Shown here: in pieces, positions 31,509-42,316 of the stretch
How positions within the stretch are numbered: position 1 is the first letter of the stretch
Layout of the letters: each line of letters begins with the position of its first letter
Assembly: GCA_963920525.1 (NCBI GenBank)
Contig: OY986437.1
Coordinates: 196,931,511-196,995,510 of the forward strand
Direction: 5' to 3'
From: Dichetophora obliterata
Taxonomy: Eukaryota; Arthropoda; Insecta; Diptera; Sciomyzidae
DNA: 64,000 bases
Position numbers and translations under genes: made by a program
The notes under the pieces: generated by a model
The model's database searches: none
Told to the model about the DNA's origin: nothing
Seen by the model: the letters and a program-made list of their open reading frames with translations, nothing else

Positions 31509-34415
31509 GTAATTAGGAAAATTCCAAGGAATCCGAAGACTGTTGTTATCAATTTTTGTAAAACGAGTAAACAAAAAAATCGTATAGAATAAAAACAGTT
31601 ATGTACGACACTTACTTAGGCGATGATAAATAAAACAAAAATCATGCATTGGACCATACAAAATAAAAAAAACTATCTTCAGTCACCAGCGTTTGAGCTA
31701 CTATTTTATAAAATTTTTAAAACTACTAAATGTGTGCTCTTTCAAGCGATTTAATATTGTAAAAATTAGATTTTGATTAGGTTTGAATTTATGAATGAAT
31801 TTAAAGCTTATCCCACTATACCTAGTGAGCGGCGGGTAGCTCATCCAAAGCTTAGATAAAGGGTGATGGTTAGATATTAAATGGGGTAAGAACCATGAAT
31901 TGTTCTTAAAATAAGTTGGTTCTGGAGGCATGGCTCTTGAATAATTCATTTGATTTCTGTAAAACAAAAGGTCCACCTTGAATCTTGGTTGTAGGTTGAC
32001 GAATCAGTAGGAGAATTCATAGCTATAGTATTAATTATCAAAACAAATAAAATAGTCGCCTTCGAAGGATGGTCAATCCAATATAATTTAAAGCACGGGG
32101 AGTGTCATCCATAATGTGACCATTAGGGTGTCCCAAAAAAAAAAAATCGTGTTTGATGTCCGCGGCTTTTCCACTTCCATTTGACCTTAGAAACACCCTC
32201 TGTTAAGCGCATCTCAATTGGTAAAGGTTTAGAGATCGCGAATTCATTTTCTAATTTTGCTATACAATTTGTATGGGGAAAAATCAGTTTTGCTGGTAAA
32301 TTGAATTTAGAGCCACTGTCTTTTAAGCAAAATGGTTAAAAAAAACACGTGTTCCCTCAAATGACACATCCAAATTTCATTTTCAAATTTCTAATAAAGA
32401 TGAAAAGGGTTTGTTTGCATTTCTTTTGTGTGTTCCGAGTGAACTCTTTAACTATCTGTTGGATTGACGTGTAACTAATACGTTGTACAACATCTACGTT
32501 TGTACAACAATACGTTTCTAATACGTTGTACAACATCTTCTAAAGGACATATGCTTTGTAATATTTCGGTTTATTAAACCGAGACTGAGCTGTGACGCTT
32601 GAAGTGACCGTATATCAGAAAAATCTTCTTGAATTCCTCGTCTTTGTTAAGCCCTTAAAGATGTATCCAAAAAATGTGTACATGATTTTATCATAGAAGT
32701 TACCAGGTATTAGAAACTTTAAGAAAGGTAAATAGAAAGCCCGTGCAAACTCGGGGTTTTCTGCTTGTCCTATATAAAAAATATTTTGCGCATAATTTAG
32801 TATCGCAATAGCATAAACATAACTAACTGCATAAATTTTTGTACATAATTAAAAAACACCCTCCCCCCCCCCTTTTGACTTTATTATTAAATTGAGATAT
32901 GCAGAAGATATGTAATAGTTTTATTGAGGTAATATTTCAGACTATAGAGTTTTTGTCGTGCTTTAAATGATATAGTAAAATTCAAGCACTAGTTATTATC
33001 GGACCAATTTTGAATTTCTTACACTTAACGAACGTAAAATTTTAAAAACTTTACTTTGTTTCATTACATTTTATTCTGTAGGATGGACCAGTAATTTGCG
33101 AAAAATCTTATATAAAACTATAAAATTAATTTAAAGTGGGCGTAGCAACGAAGCTCGCTACTCATGAAAATGAAACAGTCTTTAAATCCCTTTATGTAAG
33201 ATCTATTGAAGCGATTTGAACAATTTCTAGCTTTACGCCAAATATTTGAGAGCACGACTCTTTTTTGCATCGAATTTTACTGATCTGCAAAGCTACCCTG
33301 ACATATTTTTTGGTTTCTGGATACTAATTCATTCACATTTTGTGTCTGGTTGGTTAAGTAAAGATTCTGATTTCTTATATTTTTCAGTAAGGCTCGGATA
33401 TTGTTTTTATGGCATTTTTCATTCCGATTCTAGTCAATTTCTTAGTCACATGATGTAGTTGTTCATTTTGCAAAAGAGGATTTCTGGAACGATAGTTCAA
33501 GTTTTACCTACGCTCGAAATTTGTTGCTCTTAGACCTTAAGTGTGTTTTATTTTATGTTTTAGCCAAATGTGTTCAGTTTCTTTTAACTTCGAGAACTAT
33601 GTTTTTCCTTTTTTGCTATTCCTTTTCTCTTTAGGATGTTCCTCTAGAAGTTGTTTTGCAAAGCTTACAAGAAACTCTTAGTTTGCTTAATAATGATCAG
33701 ATTTTTTTACTTTTTTTAAAAATTATAATTGCCCCCTTTTCTAATGGCAAATATTTTTTTAGTTAAATCGAGCTAGTGAATGGTGGCTTCTTACCGAGAT
33801 GCATTGCTCTATCGTATATATGTTAAGAGCTAAGACATTTAAACTGTTGGAGTTGCTTAGAAGAAGCCAAGCCCCCTTTTGCAATGTCAATAAAGTTGTT
33901 CATTTGACATAATCGTAAATTATGGCTTCATATCAAATATCCATTCAATCATTATAGCTTAAGAGCTATATCAAAAGAAGATTCTAAAAATCCTCTTTTG
34001 TATAGGATGAGCAACCCTCTACTTCTTATGATTTTTGGAAGATAGTGATGGAAGGTGCCACGCCATCCTTAAAAAATACTTAATTTCCTTTTAATAGGTT
34101 GGTGTTTATGAATGGTGGTTTTGTACCAAGTTTTCATGCTCTATCGTATCTAGTTCAAAAATTTAGCTATATTAACGATTGGAATTGTATGGGAGGTGCC
34201 ATGCTCTCTTTTCATGCACACATATATACATATTACGAATTTATAATAGATTTGTAGAACTAGCTAAGATGACTGACCGAATTTTTAATAGGTTTCTCAG
34301 ATAAATCGTCTGGATTTCTTAAAATGCTTGATAAAGTTTTTAAAAGCTTAAACTTATACACTTTCTAAATAGTATTTTAAAACTTATTTAGTTGTTATTA
34401 ATTAGACATTTTAAG
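31509..34415. other. 2.9-kb intron between 6.10 and 6.11
   Basis: No exon-like or gene-like sequence. GTGTCCCAAAAAAAAAAAAT near 32129 may mark old element DNA, and a C-rich run lies near 32862. From about 33780 to 34200 there are loosely repeated phrases (AATGGTGGCTTCTTACC / AATGGTGGTTTTGTACC; TGCTCTATCGTAT). Confidence 0.5.
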
Positions 34416-34439
34416 TCCTCCAACCATTCAGGCATTTTC
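34416..34439 (+). promoter_or_regulatory. Selector for 6.11
   Basis: TCCTCCAACCATTCAGGCAT; matches CCAACATTCAGGCAGTT with one inserted base. Confidence 0.8.
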
Positions 34440-34491
34440 TTAAGTACGTTTTTTGTTTCAAGTGCTGTTATTGATTTTTGCTTTTTTACAG

Positions 34492-34615
34492 AGCCTATTG
34501 GAAGCGTACCACCAAAAGTCAGCATTGCTGATGAGTTGTCCAACTCACGAGCCCAGCTTGGTCAAACTTTAAGCTTAAAATGTCCAGCGCAATCATATCC
34601 AATACCGATTTATAG
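34492..34615 (+). CDS. Dscam1: Dscam1 exon 6 variant 6.11
   Basis: 124 nt, acceptor TTTTTACAG, donor GTATGT. It has EPIGSVPPK, the variable block VSIADELSNSRAQLGQT, then LSLKCPAQSYPIPIYR. It ends in Tyr-Arg instead of Phe-Arg. VSIAD is shared with 6.25. Confidence 0.95.
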
Positions 34616-34630
34616 GTATGTGTCCCTCGT

Positions 34631-34650
34631 AAGCCCAGCATTCTGCAGTA
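34631..34650 (+). promoter_or_regulatory. Selector for 6.12
   Basis: AAGCCCAGCATTCTGCAGTA; 10 nt after the 6.11 donor region, about 70 nt before 6.12. Confidence 0.78.
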
Positions 34651-34718
34651 TTAACACAAGTTTTCAAATGCCATTAGTATCTATGTGTAACTATATAGAG
34701 GCACCTATGTATTTTCAG

Positions 34719-34842
34719 AACCTGTTGGTAGCGTCCCTCCAAAGCTGAATTTACTTGACAAATTCCGCAACATGGAAGCAAATATAGACGCACAGTTTGC
34801 AATGATGTGTCCATGTCAAGCATTCCCAGTGCCTATCGTTAG
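34719..34842 (+). CDS. Dscam1: Dscam1 exon 6 variant 6.12
   Basis: 124 nt, acceptor TTTTCAG, donor GTACAT. It has EPVGSVPPK, the variable block LNLLDKFRNMEANIDAQ, then FAMMCPCQAFPVPIVR. It has an extra cysteine (CPCQ where others have CPAQ) that could stay free or form a disulphide. It groups with 6.13-6.15. Confidence 0.95.
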
Positions 34843-34881
34843 GTACATCTATTTTATATAAAAGTTACTATAGAATTTCCT

Positions 34882-34904
34882 TTTACTCAGCATTCAGCAG
34901 TTTT
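34882..34904 (+). promoter_or_regulatory. Selector for 6.13
   Basis: TTTACTCAGCATTCAGCAGT; strong match to CATTCAGCAGTTTT, about 62 nt before the exon. Confidence 0.82.
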
Positions 34905-34965
34905 GATGATAGGCTTAATCTAGTATAATTTTGAAAAATGTTTGTAATTTTAAAATTTTTAATAG

Positions 34966-35089
34966 AGCCCATTGGCAGCGTGGCGCCCAAAATGAATTTA
35001 CTTGAAAAAGTGCGCACCATGCGGGTTGAGTGTGGCACTCTATACGCCATGCAATGTCCAGGTCAAGCATTTCCGGTTCCCATTGTAAG
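34966..35089 (+). CDS. Dscam1: Dscam1 exon 6 variant 6.13
   Basis: 124 nt, acceptor TTTAATAG, donor GTAATA. It has EPIGSVAPK, the variable block MNLLEKVRTMRVECGTL, then YAMQCPGQAFPVPIVR. It has a second cysteine in the variable block. Member of the CPGQ subgroup. Confidence 0.95.
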
Positions 35090-35130
35090 GTAATAATTGC
35101 GAAGTGTTAACAGTCTAGCATACTTGCTTA

Positions 35131-35157
35131 GTTCCATCCCAACTTTTTGGCATTTTT
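35131..35157 (+). promoter_or_regulatory. Selector for 6.14
   Basis: GTTCCATCCCAACTTTTTGG plus CATTTTT; keeps the ATCCCAA half. Confidence 0.72.
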
Positions 35158-35209
35158 ACTTAGAGATTAATTTTTCTCACTTTCCTTTTTATGTGTTGTG
35201 GACGAGCAG

Positions 35210-35333
35210 AACCTGTCGGTTCAGTGGCCCCAAAAATAACGCTTAATGATCAATACTTGGCTGTGAAGGTAGACGCTGCTAACCTTTATTCTATGCAGTG
35301 CCCTGGGCAGGCATTTCCGGTGCCTATTTTTAG
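35210..35333 (+). CDS. Dscam1: Dscam1 exon 6 variant 6.14
   Basis: 124 nt, acceptor ACGAGCAG (poor pyrimidine tract just before it), donor GTACAA. It has EPVGSVAPK, the variable block ITLNDQYLAVKVDAANL, then YSMQCPGQAFPVPIFR. CPGQ subgroup. Confidence 0.95.
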
Positions 35334-35363
35334 GTACAAATTAAAGATGATTTTGTAAATTAG

Positions 35364-35465
35364 ATGATGAATGAATTTGAACATGAACATGAATTGAATA
35401 TGGTTATCAATATGAATATGAATATGAATATGAATATCAATATGAGTATTAATATCAATATGAAT
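35364..35465 (+). repeat. AT-rich hexamer microsatellite (GAATAT-type)
   Basis: Repeats of AATATGAATATGAATATGAA and variants, about 100 bp, 30 nt after the 6.14 donor. Confidence 0.85.
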
Positions 35466-35479
35466 GTAAGGGCGTAAAG

Positions 35480-35893
35480 TTTTTTTTTTGACAAAATTTT
35501 GAGAGACAGAAGCGGAATTCGAAGTTCGTCAAAAAATAAAATTTTGAGAATATTTTCAGTTTTTTTGAAATAGGTTTAGAGGTTGCTCAAGGTAGTTTTT
35601 TCTTAAAAAGTACTTCTTCAAAATAATACTTGTGCTTTCTACCCAGAATGAGTGCCTAACTGAAAAATATAATGTTCCAACGATTTTATTTCGAAAGAAA
35701 AATGTTCAAATTTTATTTTCGTGTGGTTGAAAGAGGGGTCCCAACCATTTTTTTGGACAAGATGTTAAAAAAGAGAGTTTTTTTTTAAATTTTGCTATTT
35801 TTTAAAAAAAATTATTTTCAAAATTATTCTAGATTTTAGCAAAAACTAATCAAAATTTGCTATTCCAGTTTATAATAACTAAGCAAAATTTTA
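35480..35893. repeat. Old repeat flanking the LINE insertion
   Basis: Phrases such as AATCAAAATTTGCTATTCCA and AACTAAGCAAAATTTT recur on the far side of the LINE (37485-37900). The LINE therefore landed in a pre-existing repeat that also carries a tRNA-like segment. Confidence 0.5.
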
Positions 35894-37490
35894 ATTAGGT
35901 TAGGTTAGGTTAAAGAGGCGGACGGTCAAAGACCGGCTCACATAGACCAGATATTTGGTCCTTTGTGGTACCGCAGGGTATCTACTCCTCCTCTCCTAAT
36001 TGCTGTCGTGAAGCCACCCTGAACTATTAATAAAAAGCAGGAGACGCTTAACGTCTACCTCCTCAAGATCCCTAAGATCATCAAGAAAGAGGCTTCCTAG
36101 ATGCTTTTGTCTTCTGTGGGCTAAAGCGGGGCATGAACAGAGGAGGTGCGATACCGACTCCTCCACTTCCTCATCCCTGCAACTTCCACAGAAGTCATTC
36201 GCATGAACCCCCATTCTAAGGGCATGTCTACCTATAATACAGTGTCCTGTTATAATGCCTATCAGTATGGAGAGATCCATACTCGCCATTTGAGTGAGAT
36301 TCATCGTTCGTTTTTCAGTAAAACTAGGCAACATCTGTCTAGCTGTGTTAGAGGTAGTGCTATGTTTCCACCTGAAATTAGCCAATTCTTTGGCATGTTG
36401 CCTTAGAGCCAGCTTGCAAGACGCAAGTGGCATGCCTAAAGTTTCCATGTCCGGCAGCAGCGTTGCCGCTGTACCTTCCGTAGCGAGCTCATCCGCTCTA
36501 CAATTTCCCGGAATGCCCCTATGCCCTGGTACCCAGACCAGATGAATAGCAAACTTATCAGCCATTTCATTAAGAGACGAGCACCAATTAAGAGCTGCTG
36601 ATGATGTTAGAAACACACCTCCAAGGGATTTAATCGTTGCTTGGCTATCTGTTAAAATGTAGATATCTTTAGTTGATATCTCACTATACCTCAGCCAGTC
36701 CACAGCTCTGTAGATAGCCATTATTTCAGCTTGGAAGACGCTGCAATGATCTGTCAGTCTAAATGAGGTTCTGATGTCCAGATTCGTTGAGAAGACGCCT
36801 CCCCCAACTTTGCTGTCAAGTTTTGAGCCGTCAGTAAAAATATGCGCGCCAACTTGGCTAAGCAGCAGTAACCCGTCCCATTCTACTCTTATTGGGATAA
36901 CTGTGTGAAAGCCGTTCTCGAATGAGGGAGTGGCAATAGTGGCATCGATGTTACTAGGAACTGCTCCTGCAAGATCGATAATGGAGGAATGACCTGTATG
37001 AGTATTAGTCCACTGCGAGGTTGCTCTCAGGCGAATGGCTGTTTTCTGCACCATCCCTTTTTCCCATAATATCAAGGGGTATTAATCAAAGAACCGCATT
37101 TAGCGCTTCCGATGAAGTGGACCTAAGCTTTCCCTAAAATTTTGCAATTAGACTGTGTTTTTAGTGCTGTCCACCACACATATACACCGTATATTAAGAT
37201 TGGCTTCACTATAGCTGTGTAAATTCAAGGTGCAATATTCGGGGTAAGCCCCCACGTTTTACCCGCAGCTTTCTTAAGGGCATATAAAGTAACATTGGCT
37301 TTGCTAGTTCGCTCAAGAATATTTGGTTTCCAGCTTAACTTTATATCCAAAATAACCCCTAAGTATTTTGCCTCTTCCACAAAGTTTAGCCGAGTGTCAT
37401 CTAGACGTGGAGGAACTATGCGCAAAATTTTATATTTCCTCGTAAAAATTACCAGTTCAGTTTTTTGGGGAAAGTTTTTTGATTAAATTC
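35894..37490 (-). mobile_element. I-clade-type LINE, 3' part with RNase H
   Basis: On the minus strand a 359-codon open frame (35996-37075) carries an RNase H domain: IFTDGSKLDSKVGGGVF, then FQAEIMAIYRAV, ILTDSQATIKSL, and WVPGHRGIPGNCRADELA. A Cys-rich tail follows (FCGSCRDEEVEESVSHLLCS). Upstream, 37225-37425 holds the end of a reverse transcriptase (KYLGVILDIKLSWK). The 3' end is a (CTAAC)n tail, seen as TTAGGTTAGGTTAGG at about 35896. It is 5'-truncated, like most LINE copies. The RNase H frame is still open, so it is fairly young. Confidence 0.9.
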
Positions 37491-37662
37491 AAGCAAAATT
37501 TTGCTAAGTTATTACAAACTGCAAAAGCAAATTTTTACTCAATTCAAGCAAATATTTTCTAAGTTATTATAAATTGGAACAGCAAATTTTGATTAGTTTT
37601 TGCTGAACTCTAGCATATTTTTGAAGTGAAATAATTATTAACATGAAATTTAATTGAAAAAT

Positions 37663-37770
37663 TACCACCATCTGGAGATTTGAACCTCGGCCGCGTGAGT
37701 GTAAGTGCATGCGCTTATTCATTCGACCATTGCAGTTGTAAACCAATCGTCGCCTAATTTTTTTCATTAA
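37663..37770 (-). repeat. tRNA-like (SINE-type) segment
   Basis: Minus strand: GCAATGGTCGAATGAATAAG resembles an A box region and GAGGTTCAAATCTCC a B box. The spacing is too long, and the stems too poor, for a working tRNA. Similar to 40470-40560. Confidence 0.5.
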
Positions 37771-38057
37771 GAATAAAAGCTCGTGTGTTTAGAAGGAATT
37801 TGCTTGAATTAAGTAAAAATTTGCTATTTGAGGTTATAATAACTTAGCAAAATTTTGCTTGGATTCAATCAAAATTTTGACTTTTCCTAAATACATGATA
37901 TTTACATGATTTCAATTTAGCAATCTTTTTCTAAAATCACACCTTGATTGATGATAGTTTTGGTGATTTGCTTTTTAGCAAAACATTTGCTTGATCCAAG
38001 CAAAACAATTATTTCCGTGTTCTTATACAAATTATGACAAGGTATCCTTCTTAAATG

Positions 38058-38087
38058 GACCCCATTCCAACATTTTGGTGGTTTTTT
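38058..38087 (+). promoter_or_regulatory. Selector for 6.15
   Basis: ACCCCATTCCAACATTTTGG plus TGGTTTTTT; pairs with AATGTTGG. Confidence 0.75.
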
Positions 38088-38134
38088 CAAACCTTTTGCT
38101 AAGAATACAATCCACTTCTAACACATTTTTGTAG

Positions 38135-38258
38135 AACCTGTCGGATCAGTGCCACCAAAAGTGAACTTACACGATCGATTTCAGGTCGTACAAGTTCCTC
38201 AGGGTCAAAAATATGCCATGCAATGTCCCGGACAAGCCTATCCAGTACCGATTGTGAG
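38135..38258 (+). CDS. Dscam1: Dscam1 exon 6 variant 6.15
   Basis: 124 nt, acceptor TTTTGTAG, donor GTAGGT. It has EPVGSVPPK, the variable block VNLHDRFQVVQVPQGQK, then YAMQCPGQAYPVPIVR. Last member of the CPGQ/IVR subgroup, cut off from 6.14 by the LINE. Confidence 0.95.
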
Positions 38259-38290
38259 GTAGGTAAAAATTGCAGCAATACCAAATCCAG

Positions 38291-38314
38291 ATCTTATCCC
38301 AACTTGGCAAGTTT
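38291..38314 (+). promoter_or_regulatory. Selector for 6.16
   Basis: ATCTTATCCCAACTTGGCAA plus GTTTT; keeps TATCCCAA and GGCA. Confidence 0.78.
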
Positions 38315-38388
38315 TCGTTCTTATTTCTTATTTCTATTAAAAATCTATAAAAACTATGAGAATGTCAGAAAGTAAACGTGTATTTTAG

Positions 38389-38512
38389 AACCCGTAGGCA
38401 GCGTTGCTCCGAAAGTTGACATCAAGGATGAAATAAATTATGCACGTGCTCATGTTACTCGAAGCTTGGGCTTAATATGTCCAGCACAGTCATATCCGGT
38501 TCCTATTTTTCG
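38389..38512 (+). CDS. Dscam1: Dscam1 exon 6 variant 6.16
   Basis: 124 nt, acceptor ATTTTAG, donor GTGCGT. It ends in CG instead of AG, so the last Arg is CGN. It has EPVGSVAPK, the variable block VDIKDEINYARAHVTRS, then LGLICPAQSYPVPIFR. First of a run of KVD/KVE variants (6.16-6.21). Confidence 0.95.
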
Positions 38513-38547
38513 GTGCGTAAAATTTTTTAAACTTTCTATAAACGGGA

Positions 38548-38576
38548 TCTCTAACACTCGCTCTTCAGGCAGTTTT
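38548..38576 (+). promoter_or_regulatory. Selector for 6.17
   Basis: AACACTCGCTCTTCAGGCAG plus TTTT; keeps the TTCAGGCAGTTTT half exactly. Confidence 0.78.
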
Positions 38577-38621
38577 AAGCAAAGCCGTTGTTTTATAAAT
38601 ATTTTTATTCCAAATTTGTAG

Positions 38622-38745
38622 AGCCTGTCGGCAGCGTTGCTCCAAAAGTCGATGTAAAAGATCGCATTAATTGGTTGGATAAGCCGCGAAATCGCACTTT
38701 AGCTCTATTATGTCCGGCGCAGTCGTACCCCATGCCAGCTTTTAG
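38622..38745 (+). CDS. Dscam1: Dscam1 exon 6 variant 6.17
   Basis: 124 nt, acceptor TTTGTAG, donor GTATAT. It has EPVGSVAPK, the variable block VDVKDRINWLDKPRNRT, then LALLCPAQSYPMPAFR. NRT is a possible glycosylation site. Confidence 0.95.
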
Positions 38746-38888
38746 GTATATTTAATAAAATTGCTGTTTTTGCAAAATGTTGTTCTTCGCCGTGTAAAGA
38801 TTTATGACCTCTTAAAAACTTTTTCTTAAGTCATAAAGTATTTTTTATTATAAATGTATTGATGTTGAGTGTGTTTTGGTTTTTTTAG

Positions 38889-39012
38889 AACCCGTGGGCT
38901 CTGTAGCGCCTAAAGTTGATATGCATGATAAAATGGATTTTTCCATAAGGAAGTCAAATAGCTCACTGAGTCTTCTTTGCCCAGCACAAGGTTATCCAAT
39001 GCCTTCCTTTAG
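38889..39012 (+). CDS. Dscam1: Dscam1 exon 6 variant 6.18
   Basis: 124 nt, acceptor TTTTTTAG, donor GTAATT. It has EPVGSVAPK, the variable block VDMHDKMDFSIRKSNSS, then LSLLCPAQGYPMPSFR. It is close kin to 6.19 and 6.20, from which about 4 kb of inserted DNA now separates it. No convincing selector was seen in its 143-nt upstream intron. Confidence 0.95.
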
Positions 39013-40131
39013 GTAATTTCTTAACTTACTCTTCAAATGTTAAAGATAATGATTTATACTAATACATTCGAATAGATTTGCCATTCGAATGTTTTAAGAG
39101 TTTTTTTTTTCAAGTATTTGGACCTTTCATAAGCCCCGTGAAGCTATCAAACAATATTTGAAAATAATAATTTACGAGCTACTTCAATTATTATTACTAT
39201 AAATACTGTAATATTGAAGTTAGACTAATGTTATTCGGCTCAGCGATAGAAAAAGACTACCGCTGTAGTCCTTTCCAAAAGTAAGATCAAGATACTACTC
39301 TTTCAGGCAAATTAATTTTAGAAGAAGTACATTTTTACTAAAAATTTAGAACCAAAATAGATCGAAAAATTCGAGTTATTGAAATTTTTTTCAATGTTTA
39401 TTTTTTAATTGTCTATTAATCTTATGAATGAAGAATATACAGCATTTTCAAAATTTAAATATTGTAAAATTGACTTTTTTAATAAATACTTTTTCAATAA
39501 TTCTATTTAAAAATTCTATATAACTGTCATGTTATTAAGATTGAAAAACCAAAGCTTTTCTAATGATTTTTACTCGAAAAAGATTAACTGGACAAAAAAG
39601 TGTATAGAACAAGTAAATATCAAATTTCAAATAACTATATACGTGTGTCGTTCAAAGATTTGGATTTTCGGATTTTCAAAAACAAAAGACCAAATTCGAT
39701 AATCCCCAAATGACTCTTAAAAGGCTAAAAAAATGCACACGTATTTTTGGCTGATTTTATAGAGTTTTTCAAAAATTTTTTTTAACATCTTTTGAAGAAT
39801 AGAAAATTGAAATTCAATAGATAACTAAGAATGAACATTTAAGAAAAATGGTTCAATAAAGATCTGTCCTTTTGTTTTTTTTTTACAGCACAAATAACAA
39901 TAATTTTTTTTAAAAATTTCTTTCTGATTAGTATTTAAGGAGCATTGTGAAATAAACTTTCATTTGTGCCTTAGTTATACTCAAAAAAATACACTTAGGA
40001 ATAAGGTCCTCCATTAGGTTTTTTACCGTATTTTTTTTGACTCTAGTGAATACCCCAGATAGAAAAGGAGCCCTGCTGTATATCTGCTGGCAACAAGCCT
40101 CAGAAAAACAGGAGACATGCCCGCTTCCATA
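39013..40131. other. Intron DNA after 6.18
   Basis: AT-rich, no coding region recognised. Confidence 0.5.
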
Positions 40132-40410
40132 CCTGCTTATATCTTTTTCTATAGGAGCGTCCTAGGACGGCATGTCTGCCAAATGAACTGCCTAAGCAGC
40201 AATGCAGAATGCATCTTATGGTATGAATGCAGAAGTGATACATGTCTGCCATATGAACTGCTCTAGCAGCTATGCTGCATGCATCTGCATTAATCTCACT
40301 GCAATAATGCTGCATTCATATCATGAGATGCATGCTGCATTGCTGCCACGGCAGTTCATTTGGCAGACATGCCTTCCTAGGTCATGCTTATAGAATAAAG
40401 ATATAAGCGG
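40132..40410. mobile_element. Foldback element rich in GCAGACATG repeats
   Basis: The outer ends CTGCTTATATCTTTTTCTAT and its near complement ATAGAATAAAGATATAAGC enclose inner inverted copies of CATGTCTGCCAAATGAACTG and CAGTTCATTTGGCAGACATG. The middle holds many GCATGC/TGCAT palindromes. About 280 bp, no gene. Confidence 0.75.
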
Positions 40411-40469
40411 CTATTTAGGCGAGCATGTCTGCCGAACTTCACACCTATATTGCCGGCAATTGGAATATT

Positions 40470-40560
40470 ATCATTATCCGGAGACTTCAATCTCGGCCGC
40501 GTTTTCTAAGTGCATTGGCTTATCCACTCGACCACAGCAGCTGTTAACTAACTGTCGCTT
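40470..40560 (-). repeat. tRNA-like (SINE-type) segment
   Basis: Minus strand: GTGGTCGAGTGGATAAGCC, an A-box match of Ser/Leu type, and GAGATTGAAGTCTCC, a decayed B box. Likely tRNA-derived repeat. Confidence 0.5.
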
Positions 40561-40737
40561 AATTTGCTTCATTAAGAATAAACGTACGAGCACAGAGTAA
40601 GAAAATTAACTCGTTCGCTTTGTTATTATAAGCAATTAATGCAAAAGAAAACAGAACGAAATCATTAAAAAAACAAGAAAATTAAAAAAAAAATCAAAAC
40701 AAAACTTAATGCCATTAAAAAAAAAGTTTGCTTTTGT

Positions 40738-40860
40738 TGTGATTTGAACCCGCTACTTAAGATTCCAAGACTAGCTCGAACTAACACAAGAATAAAAACT
40801 AAAGCTCCAGCCAACTGAACCATTCGCACTGTTGTAATGTTGTTTAAATAATATACATAA
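40738..40860 (-). repeat. tRNA-like (SINE-type) segment
   Basis: Minus strand: ATGGTTCAGTTGGCTGGAGC resembles an A box and CGGGTTCAAATC a B box, too far apart for a normal tRNA. Confidence 0.45.
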
Positions 40861-41049
40861 GAACATTGTTGCTATCAAAAGTGCTTCAGTGAAAATACAA
40901 AGTGTCGGCGAATTACAACAATCATGAAAATATTGAAGTTGTTGTCCCTATGAATTAACCGGAATTTTGCATTAGCAAACCTGATACTTGTACTTATGCA
41001 TCTGACTTAGAAGTAAAGAGGAAGTTTTTAAAATTTCAAAAAGTAGACT

Positions 41050-41935
41050 TCAAAACTTAGCATTAAAATTATAAACATCCACATTTCTTCCATCGGTAGG
41101 CCTGCTTTGTTTTGCATCTGCAACACTACACAATAGCTCGACGCCATTTATGTCAAAATACTTGGATGCTCCTCGCAGTTTGTTCTTTAAAGATTTATTT
41201 TCATTAAAGCCCAATACCTTTCGATTGGCCAAAGTTTAGGGCAATTTGGAGAATTCGCACTTTTTGGTACCACGGTGACATTGTTAGTTTGGTACTAATG
41301 TATGGGCGTATATGGGTTCTATGGACGTAGTGACCTGTTGCTGTCCAAAATAGTACTGAACCTTGGTGCTGAATTATCAAAGGTAGCAAATGCCGCTCCA
41401 GACATTCTCTGTTGTATATTTCGGTGTTAATAGTGCGATCTGTCATAAATTTCTTGCTTCGAAGGCCACATTTTCAAATGGCCATGTATTTCTTTAGGAA
41501 TTTGAAAAGCAGTATATTATTTATGTTCAGGTAACTGCTTGAAATCCGCTTTGCAGTACGTTTCATCGTCGATAATCACGCAGTCAAATTTGGCCAGATT
41601 CTCGCGATACAGTTTTCGAACCCTCTTCTTAGCTTCTGCGTGTTTTTCTTCTGACCTTTGAGGTACTTTATAAATCGAAGTGCCTGGATTGGTCAAAAAC
41701 AGCCGCTTAACTTTTTTAGCCACCCCTGGTTCGCTGGACCGCTTTTTCTACCTGACCCTTCCTTGATATCATTCTCTCTTTTCGCCTCTATGTATCGTTT
41801 TATGGTCGTTCCGATCCTGATTTTTCTGTGCTTGTTGAGAATACATCTTTTCACTTCCTCACTAATGATTATTATTTTTAGAATCTACAATATTTCTCCT
41901 TGTTTTAGGAACCTATTGTTGCTAAAGAGTTAATT
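41050..41935 (-). pseudogene. Tc1/mariner-type transposase remnant
   Basis: Minus strand, high to low: GRKSGPANQGWLKK near 41730; VQKR-type linker SEEKHAEAKKRVRKLYRENL; IIDDETYCKADFKQLPEHK, holding the first catalytic Asp (41517-41600); and after frame breaks ILQIALNFG / WPIERYWALMK, then LKNKLRGASKYFDINGVELL. This order is that of a Tc1/mariner transposase. Frameshifts and a lost second-Asp context show it is dead. Antisense to Dscam1. Confidence 0.7.
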
Positions 41936-42017
41936 CTTTTTATTAAAAAGCTACAAGCAAAAGGACTTTTCTGAGACAGACCTTACACGAATTTTTCGAT
42001 CTGTAGGTTCAGTATTA

Positions 42018-42287
42018 CAGCCCTATTCTGGCAAAGTGACAATTGTTACCCAGTATTTTTAGAATTCTGTGAGTTTGTTGTAATTTTTTGATTTCAAAAC
42101 GAAATTTGAAGATCAAAAAACAAAATTGTTTAATGAAATTTGCCACTGCTTGAAAAGCAGGTGACGATTTTTCAAAATTTATAATTTTTGAGCTTCAAAT
42201 TTTGTTTTGAAATAAAAAAATTACAACAAACACATGGAAATTTTAAAAATACTGGGAAACAATTTTCACTTTGCCAGAATAGGGCTG
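42018..42287. mobile_element. 270-bp palindromic MITE, copy 1 (TA target)
   Basis: The ends CAGCCCTATTCTGGCAAAGT and the complement CAGCCCTATTCTGGCAAAGT are perfect for about 20 bp and pair further in. TA flanks both sides. No gene. Same family as 58081-58753. TA target and size suggest mobilisation by Tc1/mariner transposase. Confidence 0.88.
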
Positions 42288-42316
42288 TACAAGATGTATT
42301 TATGAATGTATCAGAT

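Noticed and set aside
35896..35912. TTAGG repeats as an interstitial telomere
   Set aside because: Only three short repeats at the 3' end of an I-type LINE, where such tails are normal; flies also lack TTAGG telomeres.
35882..37503. 12-bp target duplication AAGCAAAATTTT around the LINE
   Set aside because: The phrase is part of the older repeat the LINE landed in and recurs several times there, so it cannot be called a duplication.
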